A stretch of DNA of 64,000 nucleotides, taken from assembly GCA_019510435.1 (NCBI GenBank), contig JAEKKJ010000021.1, positions 1 through 64,000 on the forward strand. Reading direction: 5' to 3'. A program made the position numbers and the translations under genes. This document shows positions 47,105-54,901 of the stretch, piece after piece. Positions within the stretch are counted from its first letter, which is position 1, and each line of letters begins with the position of its first letter. The notes below the pieces were generated by a model, which did not search any database, had not been told where the DNA came from, and saw only the letters and a list, made by a program, of their open reading frames with translations. Source of the stretch: Caulobacterales bacterium (lineage in GTDB: Bacteria > Pseudomonadota > Alphaproteobacteria > Caulobacterales > Caulobacteraceae).

Positions 47105-48820
47105 TTGAGGAAGCCCAGCTTCGAAACCGATCCGCGCCTCGCCGCGCTGGTGAACAGCATCGGCGACATCTACTATGTGCTGGACCGCCAATGGCGGGTG
47201 GTGATGTTCAACGACGCCGCCGAGACGTTCTTCGACCGGCCGCGCGACCAGCTCCAGGGATACGCCATCTGGGACCTCTATCCGGGGTTCGAGGACTCCC
47301 CGTTCGCGCCCCTGCTGCGGCGGGCGATGGACGCGGGCGAGCCCGGCCGCCTGACCGCGGCCTCGCGGGTCCGCCCCGATCGCATGGTGGAGTTCCGGGT
47401 GGCCTCGCTCGGCGCCGATGGCGTCGGGATCTCGCTGGTGGACGTCACGGAGCGGGTCGTGGCCGAGGCGGCCATGCGGGAGAATCGCGAGCGGCTGGAC
47501 CTGGCGGTCGGGGCGCACAAGATCGGGATCTTCGACTGGCACGTGCCCAGCGGGCGCATCGTCTGGAGCCCGGAGCTGGAAGCCCTCTTCGGCCTCGAAC
47601 CCGGGACCTTCGAGGGCACCGCCGAAGCCTTTCAGCAGCGGGTGCTGGCCGAGGACCTGCCGCGCGCCCAGGCGGAGACCGAGGCCGCCATCGTCGCCGG
47701 CCTCGACCTGGTCAGCTTCCACTTTCGCATCCTGCGCACCGACGGCGCGGTCCGCTGGATCGAGGGCGTGGCCCGCGTGGTCTATGATGCGGACGGCGCG
47801 CCCCTGCGCATCGTCGGCACCAACTTCGACGTCACCGAGCGCGTGGAGGCCCAGCAGGCGGTGCTGGCCAGCCGAGAGCGCCTCGACCTGGCGGTCCGCG
47901 CCCACGCCGTCGGCATCTTCGACTGGGACCTTCCCAGCGGCTCGGCCACCTGGACCGAGGAGATGGAGGACATCTTCGGCCTGGCGCATGGCGCCTTCGA
48001 GGGCCGCATTGACGACTACTGGCGGCGTGTCGTCCCCGAGGATCGGGCGCGCATGGAGGCGCTGGCCGCGGCCGAGCTGGCCGCCGGCAAGGACGTGGTG
48101 AATTACCAGGTCCGCATCCTGCGCAGTGACGGCGCCGAGCGCTGGGTCGAGGGCGCCGCGCGTTTCATCCTCGGCGCCGATGGCGAGCCGGTGCGCGTGG
48201 TCGGTACGGCCCTCGACATCACCGACCGCAAGTTCGCCGAACAGCACCAGCGGCTGCTGATCAACGAGCTGAACCACCGGGTGAAGAACACCCTGGCCAT
48301 CGTGCAGTCGATCGCCTGGCGCTCGTTCCGGTCGGGCGGCATGACCTTGCCGGCGCGCGAGGCGTTCGAGGGGCGGCTGGCGGCCCTGGCCGCGGCCCAC
48401 GACGTGCTCAACACCGAGAACTGGGAAGGCGCCTCCATCGGCCGGATCGTCGCCACGACGGTGGCCCCGCACGACCCCGGGGGCGGCCGCCTCAGCGTGG
48501 ATGGGCCGCGCGTCACCCTGGCGCCCAAGACCGCTGTCGCCCTGGGCCTGGCCGTCCACGAGCTGCTGACCAACGCCGTCAAGCACGGCGCCCTGTCGTC
48601 CGCGGCCGGCCGCGTCGACGTCTCCTGGACGGTGGAGGACGGCCAGCTGCGCTTCGCCTGGCGCGAGAGCGGCGGCCCGCCCGTTCAGGGCCCGATCGAA
48701 CGCGGCTTCGGCGCCCGCCTCCTCGAACAGGGCCTCGCCGAGGAGCTGCAGGGGACCGTGCGGCTGGAGTTCCGGCCCGAGGGCGTGGTCTGCGAAGTCG
48801 AGGCCCGGCTCGGGGGGTGA
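47105..48820 (+). CDS. HWE-family sensor histidine kinase with three PAS domains
   Basis: A 571-residue soluble kinase. PAS domains lie at about residues 10-120, 135-255 and 260-380 (each followed by VTER or ITDR linkers). The HWE-type dimerisation domain has the acceptor His391 in NELNHRVKNTLAIVQSIA, and ATP-binding shows HELLTNAVKHGALS and FAWRESGG. HWE kinases in this group often respond to light or general stress through PhyR-like regulators. The start is TTG 47105, the only in-frame start before the first PAS domain. No partner regulator is adjacent. Confidence 0.92.
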   Translation: MRKPSFETDPRLAALVNSIGDIYYVLDRQWRVVMFNDAAETFFDRPRDQLQGYAIWDLYPGFEDSPFAPLLRRAMDAGEPGRLTAASRVRPDRMVEFRVASLGADGVGISLVDVTERVVAEAAMRENRERLDLAVGAHKIGIFDWHVPSGRIVWSPELEALFGLEPGTFEGTAEAFQQRVLAEDLPRAQAETEAAIVAGLDLVSFHFRILRTDGAVRWIEGVARVVYDADGAPLRIVGTNFDVTERVEAQQAVLASRERLDLAVRAHAVGIFDWDLPSGSATWTEEMEDIFGLAHGAFEGRIDDYWRRVVPEDRARMEALAAAELAAGKDVVNYQVRILRSDGAERWVEGAARFILGADGEPVRVVGTALDITDRKFAEQHQRLLINELNHRVKNTLAIVQSIAWRSFRSGGMTLPAREAFEGRLAALAAAHDVLNTENWEGASIGRIVATTVAPHDPGGGRLSVDGPRVTLAPKTAVALGLAVHELLTNAVKHGALSSAAGRVDVSWTVEDGQLRFAWRESGGPPVQGPIERGFGARLLEQGLAEELQGTVRLEFRPEGVVCEVEARLGG

Positions 48821-48842
48821 GCTGCGCTCCGGCGCGCCCCCC

Positions 48843-49763
48843 TCAGTCCAGGCGCGCCTGCCGCACCCGGGCCGGACGGGTGGCGTCCACCACGCACTGG
48901 CCGGGGTCGGCCATGGCGTGCAGGCCCAGGCAGTAGATGTCCTCGTAGTGGGTGCCGGCGCTGGCCAGGCACTGGTGGAAGTTGAGCTTGGCCTCGCGCA
49001 GGCACATCCCGCTCTTCGGGTCCCGCATCAGCGAGCGGGCCGCGCCGTCGTCGCCAAGGGCGGTGAGCGCCGCCACGGCCAGGCTGCGCTCGATCACCGG
49101 GCTGGACCCCGCCCGGCGGCCGCTGTCGGCCAGGGCCGCGGTCAGGCGCGCGTGGTCGGCGGGGTCGGGGCGGTAGCCGCCGGCCGAGGTGCGCTCGACC
49201 GCCGCTAGCCGCTGGGCGGCGTTGGGCACCCGGGCGCGGGACCAGGGCTGGTGCTGGACGCTGTAGGCGGCCTGTTTCACCCGGCGGCCGGCGTCGGCCA
49301 GGGCCTCCCCGCGGCGGGCGAGGGCGGCGTTGGCCCGCGCCGCGGCGGCGCTGCCGCCCGGCAGGTCCATGGCCGCGCCAGGATCTGCCGCCAGCCGGCT
49401 CGCCAGCCCGCGGCCCTGGGCGCGGATCCCCGCCACGAACGCCGGCTCCTGCAGGGCGGCCATGGCGCCATAGGCCACCATCCCGCCCTCCAGCTGGCGC
49501 GGCTCGTAGCCGGCCGCGGTCTGCAGCGCCTGGGCGATCTCGGCCGGACCGGAGAAGCCGGCGTCGATGGCGGCGGCCCGCCGGGTGTAGGCCTCGAAGG
49601 CCACGGCCTGGCCGGCCAGGCCCACGTCCACATAGGCGCGCGGCGGCCCGGGCGGCGGCGCCTGGACCACGCGACGCCTCGGCGGCTCCGCATTGGTGAT
49701 GCAGCCGGCGAGCGCGATGGCGATGAGCGCGGCGAAGCCGCCGCGGAGAGTGCTTGGGCGCAA
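48843..49763 (-). CDS. Lipoprotein of unknown function
   Basis: A 306-residue protein. TTG 49763 is favoured because AGGGGGA lies 6 nt upstream and a lipoprotein signal follows (LRPSTLRGGFAALIAIALAGC). The mature part is helical and rich in Ala/Arg, with four Cys in the C-terminal 50 residues (MCLREAKLNFHQC, IYCLGLHAM, QCVVD) that may form disulfides. It converges with the HWE kinase (22 nt gap). The family is not recognised. Confidence 0.78.
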   Translation of the reverse strand: MRPSTLRGGFAALIAIALAGCITNAEPPRRRVVQAPPPGPPRAYVDVGLAGQAVAFEAYTRRAAAIDAGFSGPAEIAQALQTAAGYEPRQLEGGMVAYGAMAALQEPAFVAGIRAQGRGLASRLAADPGAAMDLPGGSAAAARANAALARRGEALADAGRRVKQAAYSVQHQPWSRARVPNAAQRLAAVERTSAGGYRPDPADHARLTAALADSGRRAGSSPVIERSLAVAALTALGDDGAARSLMRDPKSGMCLREAKLNFHQCLASAGTHYEDIYCLGLHAMADPGQCVVDATRPARVRQARLD

Positions 49764-50090
49764 CGTCAGTCCCCCTGACGAAAACCGCCCCCCGAATGCC
49801 GCCAGCTTGACCGCGAAGGATCGCACCGGCCCCGTGGCGGACCGTCGCAGCCGTTTGATAACAAAGGCTTATGGTGAAGCTTGCTTCGAGGTCTCTTTGC
49901 AGACCTCCACGACGCCGCAGGCATCCTTCTTTGACACCAAGACCACCACGGACACCAAGACCACGAAGAGGCGACCGGGTCTTCGGCGAGTGCCCGGGCC
50001 GCCCAACAGGCCGCTGCGCCTTTGTGCTCTTGGTGGTCTTGGTGGTCTTGGTGTCGAGAACAGCGCCTGCGGCGCGTACCGGCCCGAAGG
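49764..50090. other. Intergenic region with microrepeat palindrome
   Basis: 327 bp between two minus-strand genes. The right half is the inverted microrepeat at 49933-50056. The left half must hold the lipoprotein promoter. No gene is seen. Confidence 0.6.
49933..50056. repeat. Inverted repeat built of CACCAAGAC microrepeats
   Basis: The left arm (49933-49970) repeats ACACCAAGACCAC with variations. The right arm (50028-50056) is its complement, CTTGGTGGT in tandem. The spacer is about 57 nt. It is the same architecture as the elements at 203, 338 and 37592, with yet another 9-nt word. Confidence 0.82.
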
Positions 50091-50918
50091 TCAGCCCCCC
50101 GACACCCCTGCCGGCGCCCACCCGGTCAAGGTGATGATCTCGAACGTCGCCGGCACGCGCCCGTCCGCCCCGGCGAACCGCTCCACATAGAGCTCGCACG
50201 CCCGCGCCAGCAGGGCGCGGGTCAGCGGCTTCGGATGGCGCTCGGCCAGGACGGAGGTCTCCCCCATCTGCCGCAGGTCGGCCAGCAGCTTCAGCGGATG
50301 GGCGTAGGTCACGGCCACCTTGTCCACGTCCGCCACCGGCTGCACGAACCCCGCCCGCTGCAAGAGCCCCGCCGCGTCCGCCACGTCCGCGAACGGCGAG
50401 ACGCGGCTGCCCGCCCCGCCCAGGATCTCGCTCTCGGCCGCCACCAGCGACTGGCGCAGCTCGGTCAGGGTGGTCCCGCCCAGGAAGGCGCCGATGAAGA
50501 GCCCGTCCGGCTTCAGCGCCCGCCGCGCCTGGATCAGCGCCCCGACCACGTCGTTGGTCCAGTGCAGCCCCAGGGTCGAGACGATCAGGTCCAGGCTGGC
50601 GTCGGCGAACGGCAGCCGCTCGTCGTCGGCCGCCACCCGCAGCCCCCCGCGCCTGGCCAGCATGCGCGGCGAGAGGTCCGCCTCGATCAGGGTCCCCACG
50701 CGGCCGGGCGCTTCCTGGGCAAGCGCTTCGCTGAAGGCTCCGGCCCGCGCCGAGAGGTCGACGGCCAGGGGAAAGCTGCGCAATATGGGCGCCAGCCGCT
50801 CGGCGATGTCCTGGGCGGCCCGGCGGTGCAGGAAGTCGGCGTCGGCGAAGGTCGGGGCCGCACGGTCCAGGCGCTTGCGGTGCAGGGCGCGGTCGAAGAG
50901 GAGCGGGGGCGCGGGCAT
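50091..50918 (-). CDS. Class I methyltransferase, BioC/NDUFAF5-like
   Basis: A 275-residue SAM-binding protein. The start LLFDRALHRKRLDRAAP matches the alphaproteobacterial relatives of NDUFAF5 and BioC. Motif I region is AVDLSARAGAFSEAL, with Ser in place of the usual Gly/Cys. STLGLHWTNDV is a hallmark of the group. ATG 50918 overlaps the divergent comF ATG by two bases. Whether it acts in biotin synthesis or protein modification is unknown. Confidence 0.88.
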   Translation of the reverse strand: MPAPPLLFDRALHRKRLDRAAPTFADADFLHRRAAQDIAERLAPILRSFPLAVDLSARAGAFSEALAQEAPGRVGTLIEADLSPRMLARRGGLRVAADDERLPFADASLDLIVSTLGLHWTNDVVGALIQARRALKPDGLFIGAFLGGTTLTELRQSLVAAESEILGGAGSRVSPFADVADAAGLLQRAGFVQPVADVDKVAVTYAHPLKLLADLRQMGETSVLAERHPKPLTRALLARACELYVERFAGADGRVPATFEIITLTGWAPAGVSGG

Positions 50919-51702
50919 GGGCGGGCAAGATGGCGATTTCGCCGCCGCATGGAAGCCTCGCGTTCACGCCGGCGTCCAGGCCGCCTGGCGCACCACCCTC
51001 GACATGCTGTTCCCGCCCCAGGCCATCGACGGCGGCCCCCGCCCGCTGGCCGGCGGGTTCTCGCCGGCCGCGTGGAGCCGGATCCAGTTCCTGGACGGCC
51101 CGGTCTGCGACGGCTGCGGCCTGCCGTTCGAGTACGATCCCGGCGTGCGCTGCGCCGCCTGCCTGGCCAAGCCGCGGGCGTTCGATGCGGCGCGGGCGGC
51201 CTGCCTCTACGACGAGGTCTCGCGCGATCCGATCCTGAAGCTGAAGCACGCCGACCGGGTCGACCTGGCGCCCCTGCTGGCCCGCTGGCTGTCGCGGGGC
51301 GCCCGCGAGCTGATCGAGGCGGCCGACACGATCGTGCCCGTGCCGCTGCATCCGCTGCGCCTGCTGCGCCGCCGCTACAACCAGGCTGCGGAGATCGCCC
51401 GTCCGCTGGCCGCCCAGACCGGCACGCCCTACCTCCCTGACGCGCTGGTCCGCCGCCGCGCCACCGCCACCCAGGGCGGCAAGTCCGGCTCGGGCCGCCG
51501 CCGCAACGTCGCCGGCGCCTTCGAGGTCCCGGCCGCACGGCGGAGCCAGGTGGAGGGCCTGCGCATTCTCCTGGTGGACGATGTCCTGACCACCGGCGCG
51601 ACGGCCGAAGGCTGCGCCCGGGCGCTCAAGGCCGCCGGCGCCGCCCGCGTCGATTTGGCCGTGGTCGCCCGAGTGCGGCAGGCGGCTGGACTCACTATAT
51701 GA
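50917..51702 (+). CDS. comF: ComF family phosphoribosyltransferase-like protein
   Basis: A 261-residue protein. An N-terminal zinc ribbon (CDGCG, CAAC near residues 67-90) is followed by a phosphoribosyltransferase-type domain with ILLVDDVLTTGAT near 228 and IVPVPLHPLRLLRRRYNQA. In competent bacteria ComF helps DNA uptake; in others the role is unclear. ATG 50917 shares two bases with the start codon of the divergent methyltransferase. A later ATG at 51004 (MLFPPQAID) would also keep the core. Confidence 0.9.
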   Translation: MGGQDGDFAAAWKPRVHAGVQAAWRTTLDMLFPPQAIDGGPRPLAGGFSPAAWSRIQFLDGPVCDGCGLPFEYDPGVRCAACLAKPRAFDAARAACLYDEVSRDPILKLKHADRVDLAPLLARWLSRGARELIEAADTIVPVPLHPLRLLRRRYNQAAEIARPLAAQTGTPYLPDALVRRRATATQGGKSGSGRRRNVAGAFEVPAARRSQVEGLRILLVDDVLTTGATAEGCARALKAAGAARVDLAVVARVRQAAGLTI

Positions 51703-51736
51703 AGCTTCAACGACACAGGGTCATCTTGCGGAGCCC

Positions 51737-51994
51737 ATGAGCCAGGTCACCATCTACACCAAGCCCTACTGCCCCTATTGCATCCGGGCGGTCGATCTCC
51801 TGGAGAAGAAGGGCGTGGCCTTCACCGAGATCGAGGCGGCGTTCGATCCGCAGAAGCGCCAGGAGATGATCCAGCGCTCGGGCCGGGCCACCTTCCCGCA
51901 GATCTTCGTGGGCGAGCGCCACATCGGCGGCTGCGACGAGATGATGGCCCTGGAACGCGCCGGCCAGCTGGACCCGCTGCTCAAGGCGGCTTAG
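51737..51994 (+). CDS. grxC: Glutaredoxin 3
   Basis: An 85-residue thiol oxidoreductase with the active site CPYC at residues 12-15 (YTKPYCPYCIRAVDLL). The GSH-binding cis-Pro is in ATFPQIFV, followed by GGCDEM. It reduces disulfides and glutathionylated proteins with GSH. It follows comF by 34 nt in the same direction and may be cotranscribed. Confidence 0.97.
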   Translation: MSQVTIYTKPYCPYCIRAVDLLEKKGVAFTEIEAAFDPQKRQEMIQRSGRATFPQIFVGERHIGGCDEMMALERAGQLDPLLKAA

Positions 51995-52000
51995 GCGCCC

Positions 52001-52138
52001 CATCCCTCCCCTTCATGGGGAGGGACAGCCCCCCAAAGACGGGCAGGGTGGGGAAGCCACGACCGGACGCCGAGCCAAGTCGACTATTCCCCCCCGGCCC
52101 TCGCCTTCGGCTCGCGCCACCCTCCCCATGAAGGGGAG
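52001..52138. repeat. Family A palindromic element, copy 2
   Basis: The left 24-bp end (52001-52024) is intact. The right end (52120-52138) is cut after GGGGAG and joins family C sequence. The interior shares long blocks with 13262-13399, including GTCGACTATTCCCC, in the same orientation. The insert of the second element truncated the right end. Confidence 0.88.
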
Positions 52139-52313
52139 CCAGCCGGCTGGAGAGCGGGGGGTGGAGGGGCGAGCCCCATCCAATGAGCTCACCGCCGCCA
52201 GGTCGATCCGCGGAGTTGGAGGCTTGCCCCCTCCACCACCGGCTCTTCCCCCGGCCCAAAGGCCTGGGTCGGCCGGCGGTCCCCCTCCCGCCGCTTCGCG
52301 GGGGAGGTAGGAA
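52139..52313. repeat. Family C element, copy 2
   Basis: It runs from an imperfect left end to a right end (CGGTCCCCCTCCCGCC, GCTTCGCGGGGGAGGTAGG) nearly identical to the solo end at 62682-62716. CCCCCTCCACCACC lies inside. It abuts the family A copy. Confidence 0.75.
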
Positions 52314-52338
52314 CGCGGACTAGACGACCTGCCCGCCC

Positions 52339-53358
52339 CTAGTTCCGCGCCGTGTCCACCAGCTTGTTCTTGGTGATCCAGGGCATCATGGCGCGGAGGC
52401 GCTGGCCGACGTCCTCGATCTGGTGTTCGGCGCCGCGGCGGCGGGTGGCCTTGAAGCTGGGGGCGCCGATGGCGTTTTCGGCCATGAAGTCGCGCACGAA
52501 GCGGCCCGACTGGATGTCCTCCAGCACCTTCTTCATCTCCGCCTTGGTGTCGGCGGTGACGATGCGGGGGCCGGTCACGTACTCGCCGTACTCGGCGGTG
52601 TTGGAGATCGAGTAGTTCATGTTGGCGATGCCGCCCTCGTAGATGAGGTCGACGATCAGCTTCACCTCGTGCAGGCACTCGAAATAGGCCATCTCCGGCG
52701 CATAGCCGGCCTCGACCAGGGTCTCGAAGCCCGCGCGGATCAGCTCCACCAGGCCACCGCACAGCACGGCCTGCTCGCCGAACAGGTCGGTCTCGCATTC
52801 CTCGCGGAAGTTGGTCTCGATGATGCCCGAGCGGCCGCCGCCGATGGCCGAGGCGTAGGCGAGGCCTAGGTCCATGGCGTTGCCGGTGGGATTCTGGTGG
52901 ATGGCGATCAGGCAGGGCACGCCGCCGCCCTTCTGGTACTCGCCGCGCACGGTGTGGCCGGGGCCCTTGGGGGCGACCATCAGCACGTCGATGCCCGGGG
53001 CGGGCTCGATGAGGTTGAAGTGCACGTTGAGGCCGTGGGCGAACAGCAGCGCCGCGCCGTCGCGCAGGTTGGGGGCGATCTCGGCGTTGTAGATCCCGCG
53101 CTGCAGCTCGTCGGGGGCCAGCACCATGAGCAGGTCGGCCCACTTGGCGGCGTCGGCGACGCTCATCACCGGCAGGCCGTCGGCCTCGACCTTCTTGGCG
53201 GTGGCCGAGCCGGGCTTGAGCGCCACGGCGACGTTCTTCACGCCCGAATCCTTCAGGTTCAGGGCGTGGGCGCGACCCTGCGACCCATAGCCTACGATGG
53301 CGATCTTCTTGTCCAGGATGCGGGAAATGTCGGCGTCGCGGTCGTAGTAGACGCGCAT
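52339..53358 (-). CDS. ilvC: Ketol-acid reductoisomerase
   Basis: A 339-residue NADPH enzyme of isoleucine/valine synthesis. The nucleotide motif is AIVGYGSQGRAHALNL near residue 18. The substrate and metal regions APKGPGHTVRGEY and the KARI domain (IIETNFREECETDLFGEQ) are intact. GGAG lies 7 nt before ATG 53358. It follows the GNAT gene on the same strand with 120 bp between, in which a sigma-70-like promoter is visible. It may also be read from the attenuated promoter at 54169-54196. Confidence 0.97.
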   Translation of the reverse strand: MRVYYDRDADISRILDKKIAIVGYGSQGRAHALNLKDSGVKNVAVALKPGSATAKKVEADGLPVMSVADAAKWADLLMVLAPDELQRGIYNAEIAPNLRDGAALLFAHGLNVHFNLIEPAPGIDVLMVAPKGPGHTVRGEYQKGGGVPCLIAIHQNPTGNAMDLGLAYASAIGGGRSGIIETNFREECETDLFGEQAVLCGGLVELIRAGFETLVEAGYAPEMAYFECLHEVKLIVDLIYEGGIANMNYSISNTAEYGEYVTGPRIVTADTKAEMKKVLEDIQSGRFVRDFMAENAIGAPSFKATRRRGAEHQIEDVGQRLRAMMPWITKNKLVDTARN

Positions 53359-53412
53359 GATTGTTCTCCTAGGACAGTGAAGACCGCCGCATCCGCGCAA
53401 CGGCGGTGCAGC

Positions 53413-53444
53413 AAAGCCGGGGGTGTGAAGCGTTTTTTTGCTGG
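53413..53444 (-). promoter_or_regulatory. ilvC: Candidate ilvC-proximal promoter
   Basis: On the minus strand TTGACG is followed after 17 nt by TTCACA, about 60 nt before the ilvC ATG. The downstream part (GCTTCACA) loosely fits the Caulobacter housekeeping -10. It would let ilvC be expressed independently of the upstream attenuator. Confidence 0.4.
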
Positions 53445-53478
53445 AACGTCAAGGGACGCGCCGGTCGCAGCGGGGCGG

Positions 53479-53982
53479 TCATGGCGCGAGCCTCGCCATC
53501 ATCAGGCTGTCGGCCCAGGCGCCGGCGCGCCAGGCATAGGCGCGGGCGAGGCCCTCGCGCACGAAGCCGAAGCGCTCGTAGAGGGCGATGGCGCGGGCGT
53601 TGTCGGCGTAGACGCTGAGCTCCAGCCGCTTCAGCTGCAGCCAGTTGTCGGCCAGGTCGACGGCGGCGGCCATCAGCGCCGTGCCCACCCCGCGGCCGGC
53701 GTAGGCGTCGTGCACCGCCATGCCGAGGGAGCCGGCGTGGCTGCGGCGGGGATTGGCCTCGCGCGCCAGGAAGATCATGCCGATGGCCTTGCCGCCGATC
53801 ACCGCCACCAGGCGCGTGGCGTCGCCGCCGGCCGCGTGACGCTTCTGGCGGGCCTCCAGCGAGGTGAACGGCAGCTGCAGGGTGCCGGCGTAGGCCTGGG
53901 GCTGGTTCCAGGCCTCGGTCACGGCGGGCAGGTCGTCCGGCTCCATCGCGCGGATCAGTATGTCGGGCGGGGGCGGGTCCAT
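53479..53982 (-). CDS. GNAT family N-acetyltransferase
   Basis: A 167-residue acetyltransferase. The acetyl-CoA loop region is AGRGVGTALMAAAVDLA. LSVYADNARAIALYERFGF is the classical C-terminal GNAT motif. GGAG lies 8 nt before ATG 53982. It starts 40 nt after the attenuator terminator, so it is the first gene under that control, with ilvC second. Its substrate is unknown; a link to amino-acid metabolism is inferred only from position. Confidence 0.9.
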   Translation of the reverse strand: MDPPPPDILIRAMEPDDLPAVTEAWNQPQAYAGTLQLPFTSLEARQKRHAAGGDATRLVAVIGGKAIGMIFLAREANPRRSHAGSLGMAVHDAYAGRGVGTALMAAAVDLADNWLQLKRLELSVYADNARAIALYERFGFVREGLARAYAWRAGAWADSLMMARLAP

Positions 53983-54021
53983 GGGTCGGTCTCCGGTCGG
54001 CGAGGGGGCGGACGGGAGGCC

Positions 54022-54055
54022 AAAGAAAAAGCCCCGTCCGGATCCCGGCGGGGCT
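54022..54055 (-). terminator. Attenuator terminator of the GNAT-ilvC leader
   Basis: On the minus strand AGCCCCG and CGGGGCT pair around an inner CCGG/CCGG stem, followed by TTTTTCTTT. The CCCGCCGG in its 5' half can instead pair with CCGGCGGG inside the leader-peptide codons (54107-54114), which would prevent the hairpin. Confidence 0.85.
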
Positions 54056-54082
54056 GGCGTTGGGTCTGCGCTGTTGACGCTG

Positions 54083-54160
54083 CTAGCGCGCGAGAGCCCT
54101 CACCGGCCCGCCGGAGGCGGTCCGCATAAGCAGCTGTACGAGCAGGGTGGTGGCGCGCAT
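54083..54160 (-). CDS. Leader peptide of branched-chain amino-acid attenuator
   Basis: A 25-residue ORF (MRATTLLVQLLMRTASGGPV plus five residues) ends 28 nt before the terminator hairpin. It is dense in Thr, Leu and Val codons, the regulatory amino acids expected for ilv attenuation. There is no Shine-Dalgarno. The -10 box lies 8 nt upstream of the ATG, so the transcript is probably leaderless. Attenuation is known for Caulobacter ilvBN; here the leader precedes GNAT-ilvC. Confidence 0.75.
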   Translation of the reverse strand: MRATTLLVQLLMRTASGGPVRALAR

Positions 54161-54168
54161 GGGAGGGT

Positions 54169-54196
54169 GAATAGCCGGTTGGGGGCGGCTTGGCAA
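54169..54196 (-). promoter_or_regulatory. Promoter of the attenuated GNAT-ilvC operon
   Basis: On the minus strand TTGCCA (54196-54191) and GCTATTC (54175-54169) are 15 nt apart. This resembles the Caulobacter housekeeping consensus TTGaCg-N10-14-GCTAnAwC. The start point would fall at or next to the leader-peptide ATG. Confidence 0.55.
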
Positions 54197-54210
54197 AGGT
54201 GGTTGCGGCG

Positions 54211-54330
54211 GCAGCGCCCCCTCCACCGCGTCGCGGTCCCCCTCCCCCGTTGAAGCGGGGGAGGAACTGGGGACGCCGGCCTGTGACGAGCACCTCTCCC
54301 CCCGGCGAAGCCGGAGAGGGAGAGGAGGTC
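54211..54330. repeat. Family C element, copy 3
   Basis: It starts GCAGCGCCCCCTCCACCGCG and contains the hairpin CTCCCCCG...CGGGGGAG. A second pyrimidine/purine hairpin (CTCTCCCCCCGGC, GCCGGAGAGGGAG) ends it. It lies upstream of arfB. Confidence 0.75.
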
Positions 54331-54385
54331 GTGCGCTGCGTCCGGCCCCTGGGATCAGGGCGCGAACCGTGGCATCCCAGCGGCG

Positions 54386-54811
54386 ATGATCGAGGTCACG
54401 GCCGCCATCTCGCTCGGCGACGACGAGCCCCAGGTCCGGGCGGTGCGGGCCTCGGGGCCGGGCGGGCAGCATGTGAACAAGGTCTCCACGGCCATCGAGC
54501 TGCGGTTCGACGTGCGCGGCTCGCCCAGCCTGCCCGAGCCGGTGCGGGCGCGGCTGTACAAGCTGTCGGGCAACCGGCTGACCCAGGAGGGCGTGCTGGT
54601 GCTGGTGGCCCAGGAGCACCGCAGCCAGGAGCTCAACCGGCAGGCGGCGCTGGCGCGGCTGGTCGACCTGATCCGCGAGGCCGCCAAGCCCCCGCCCCCG
54701 CCGCGCAAGAAGACCCGGCCGACCTATGCCTCCAAGCTGCGCAGGCTGGAGGGCAAGGCCAAGCGCTCGGGGGTCAAGGCGGCGCGCGCCCGGCCGCGCG
54801 GGGACGACTGA
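54386..54811 (+). CDS. arfB: Alternative ribosome-rescue factor ArfB (peptidyl-tRNA hydrolase)
   Basis: A 141-residue protein with the catalytic GGQ at residues 26-28 (RASGPGGQHVNKVST). The basic C-terminal tail (PRKKTRPTYASKLRRLEGKA) is the part that enters the empty mRNA channel of stalled ribosomes. It hydrolyses peptidyl-tRNA on non-stop complexes. ATG 54386 is the family start. Length is normal. Confidence 0.95.
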   Translation: MIEVTAAISLGDDEPQVRAVRASGPGGQHVNKVSTAIELRFDVRGSPSLPEPVRARLYKLSGNRLTQEGVLVLVAQEHRSQELNRQAALARLVDLIREAAKPPPPPRKKTRPTYASKLRRLEGKAKRSGVKAARARPRGDD

Positions 54812-54901
54812 AACATCGCATCTGAAAACATCGTGGGGCGATCCGACGCCGGCGTCGAAATGTTTCAAGCAACCGCCACAATCGCCTATAGGATGAGCCC
54901 C

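Larger units (their letters stand above)
51995..52338. other. Repeat-filled gap between grxC and ilvC
   Basis: 344 bp between convergent genes, almost wholly occupied by a family A copy joined directly to a family C copy. No gene or other site is seen. Confidence 0.75.
53983..54385. other. Regulatory and repeat region upstream of GNAT-ilvC and arfB
   Basis: This 403-bp gap between divergent genes holds the attenuator (leader peptide, terminator and promoter, 54022-54196) and a family C repeat (54211-54330). The promoter of arfB should lie in the last 60 bp; none is obvious. Confidence 0.8.
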
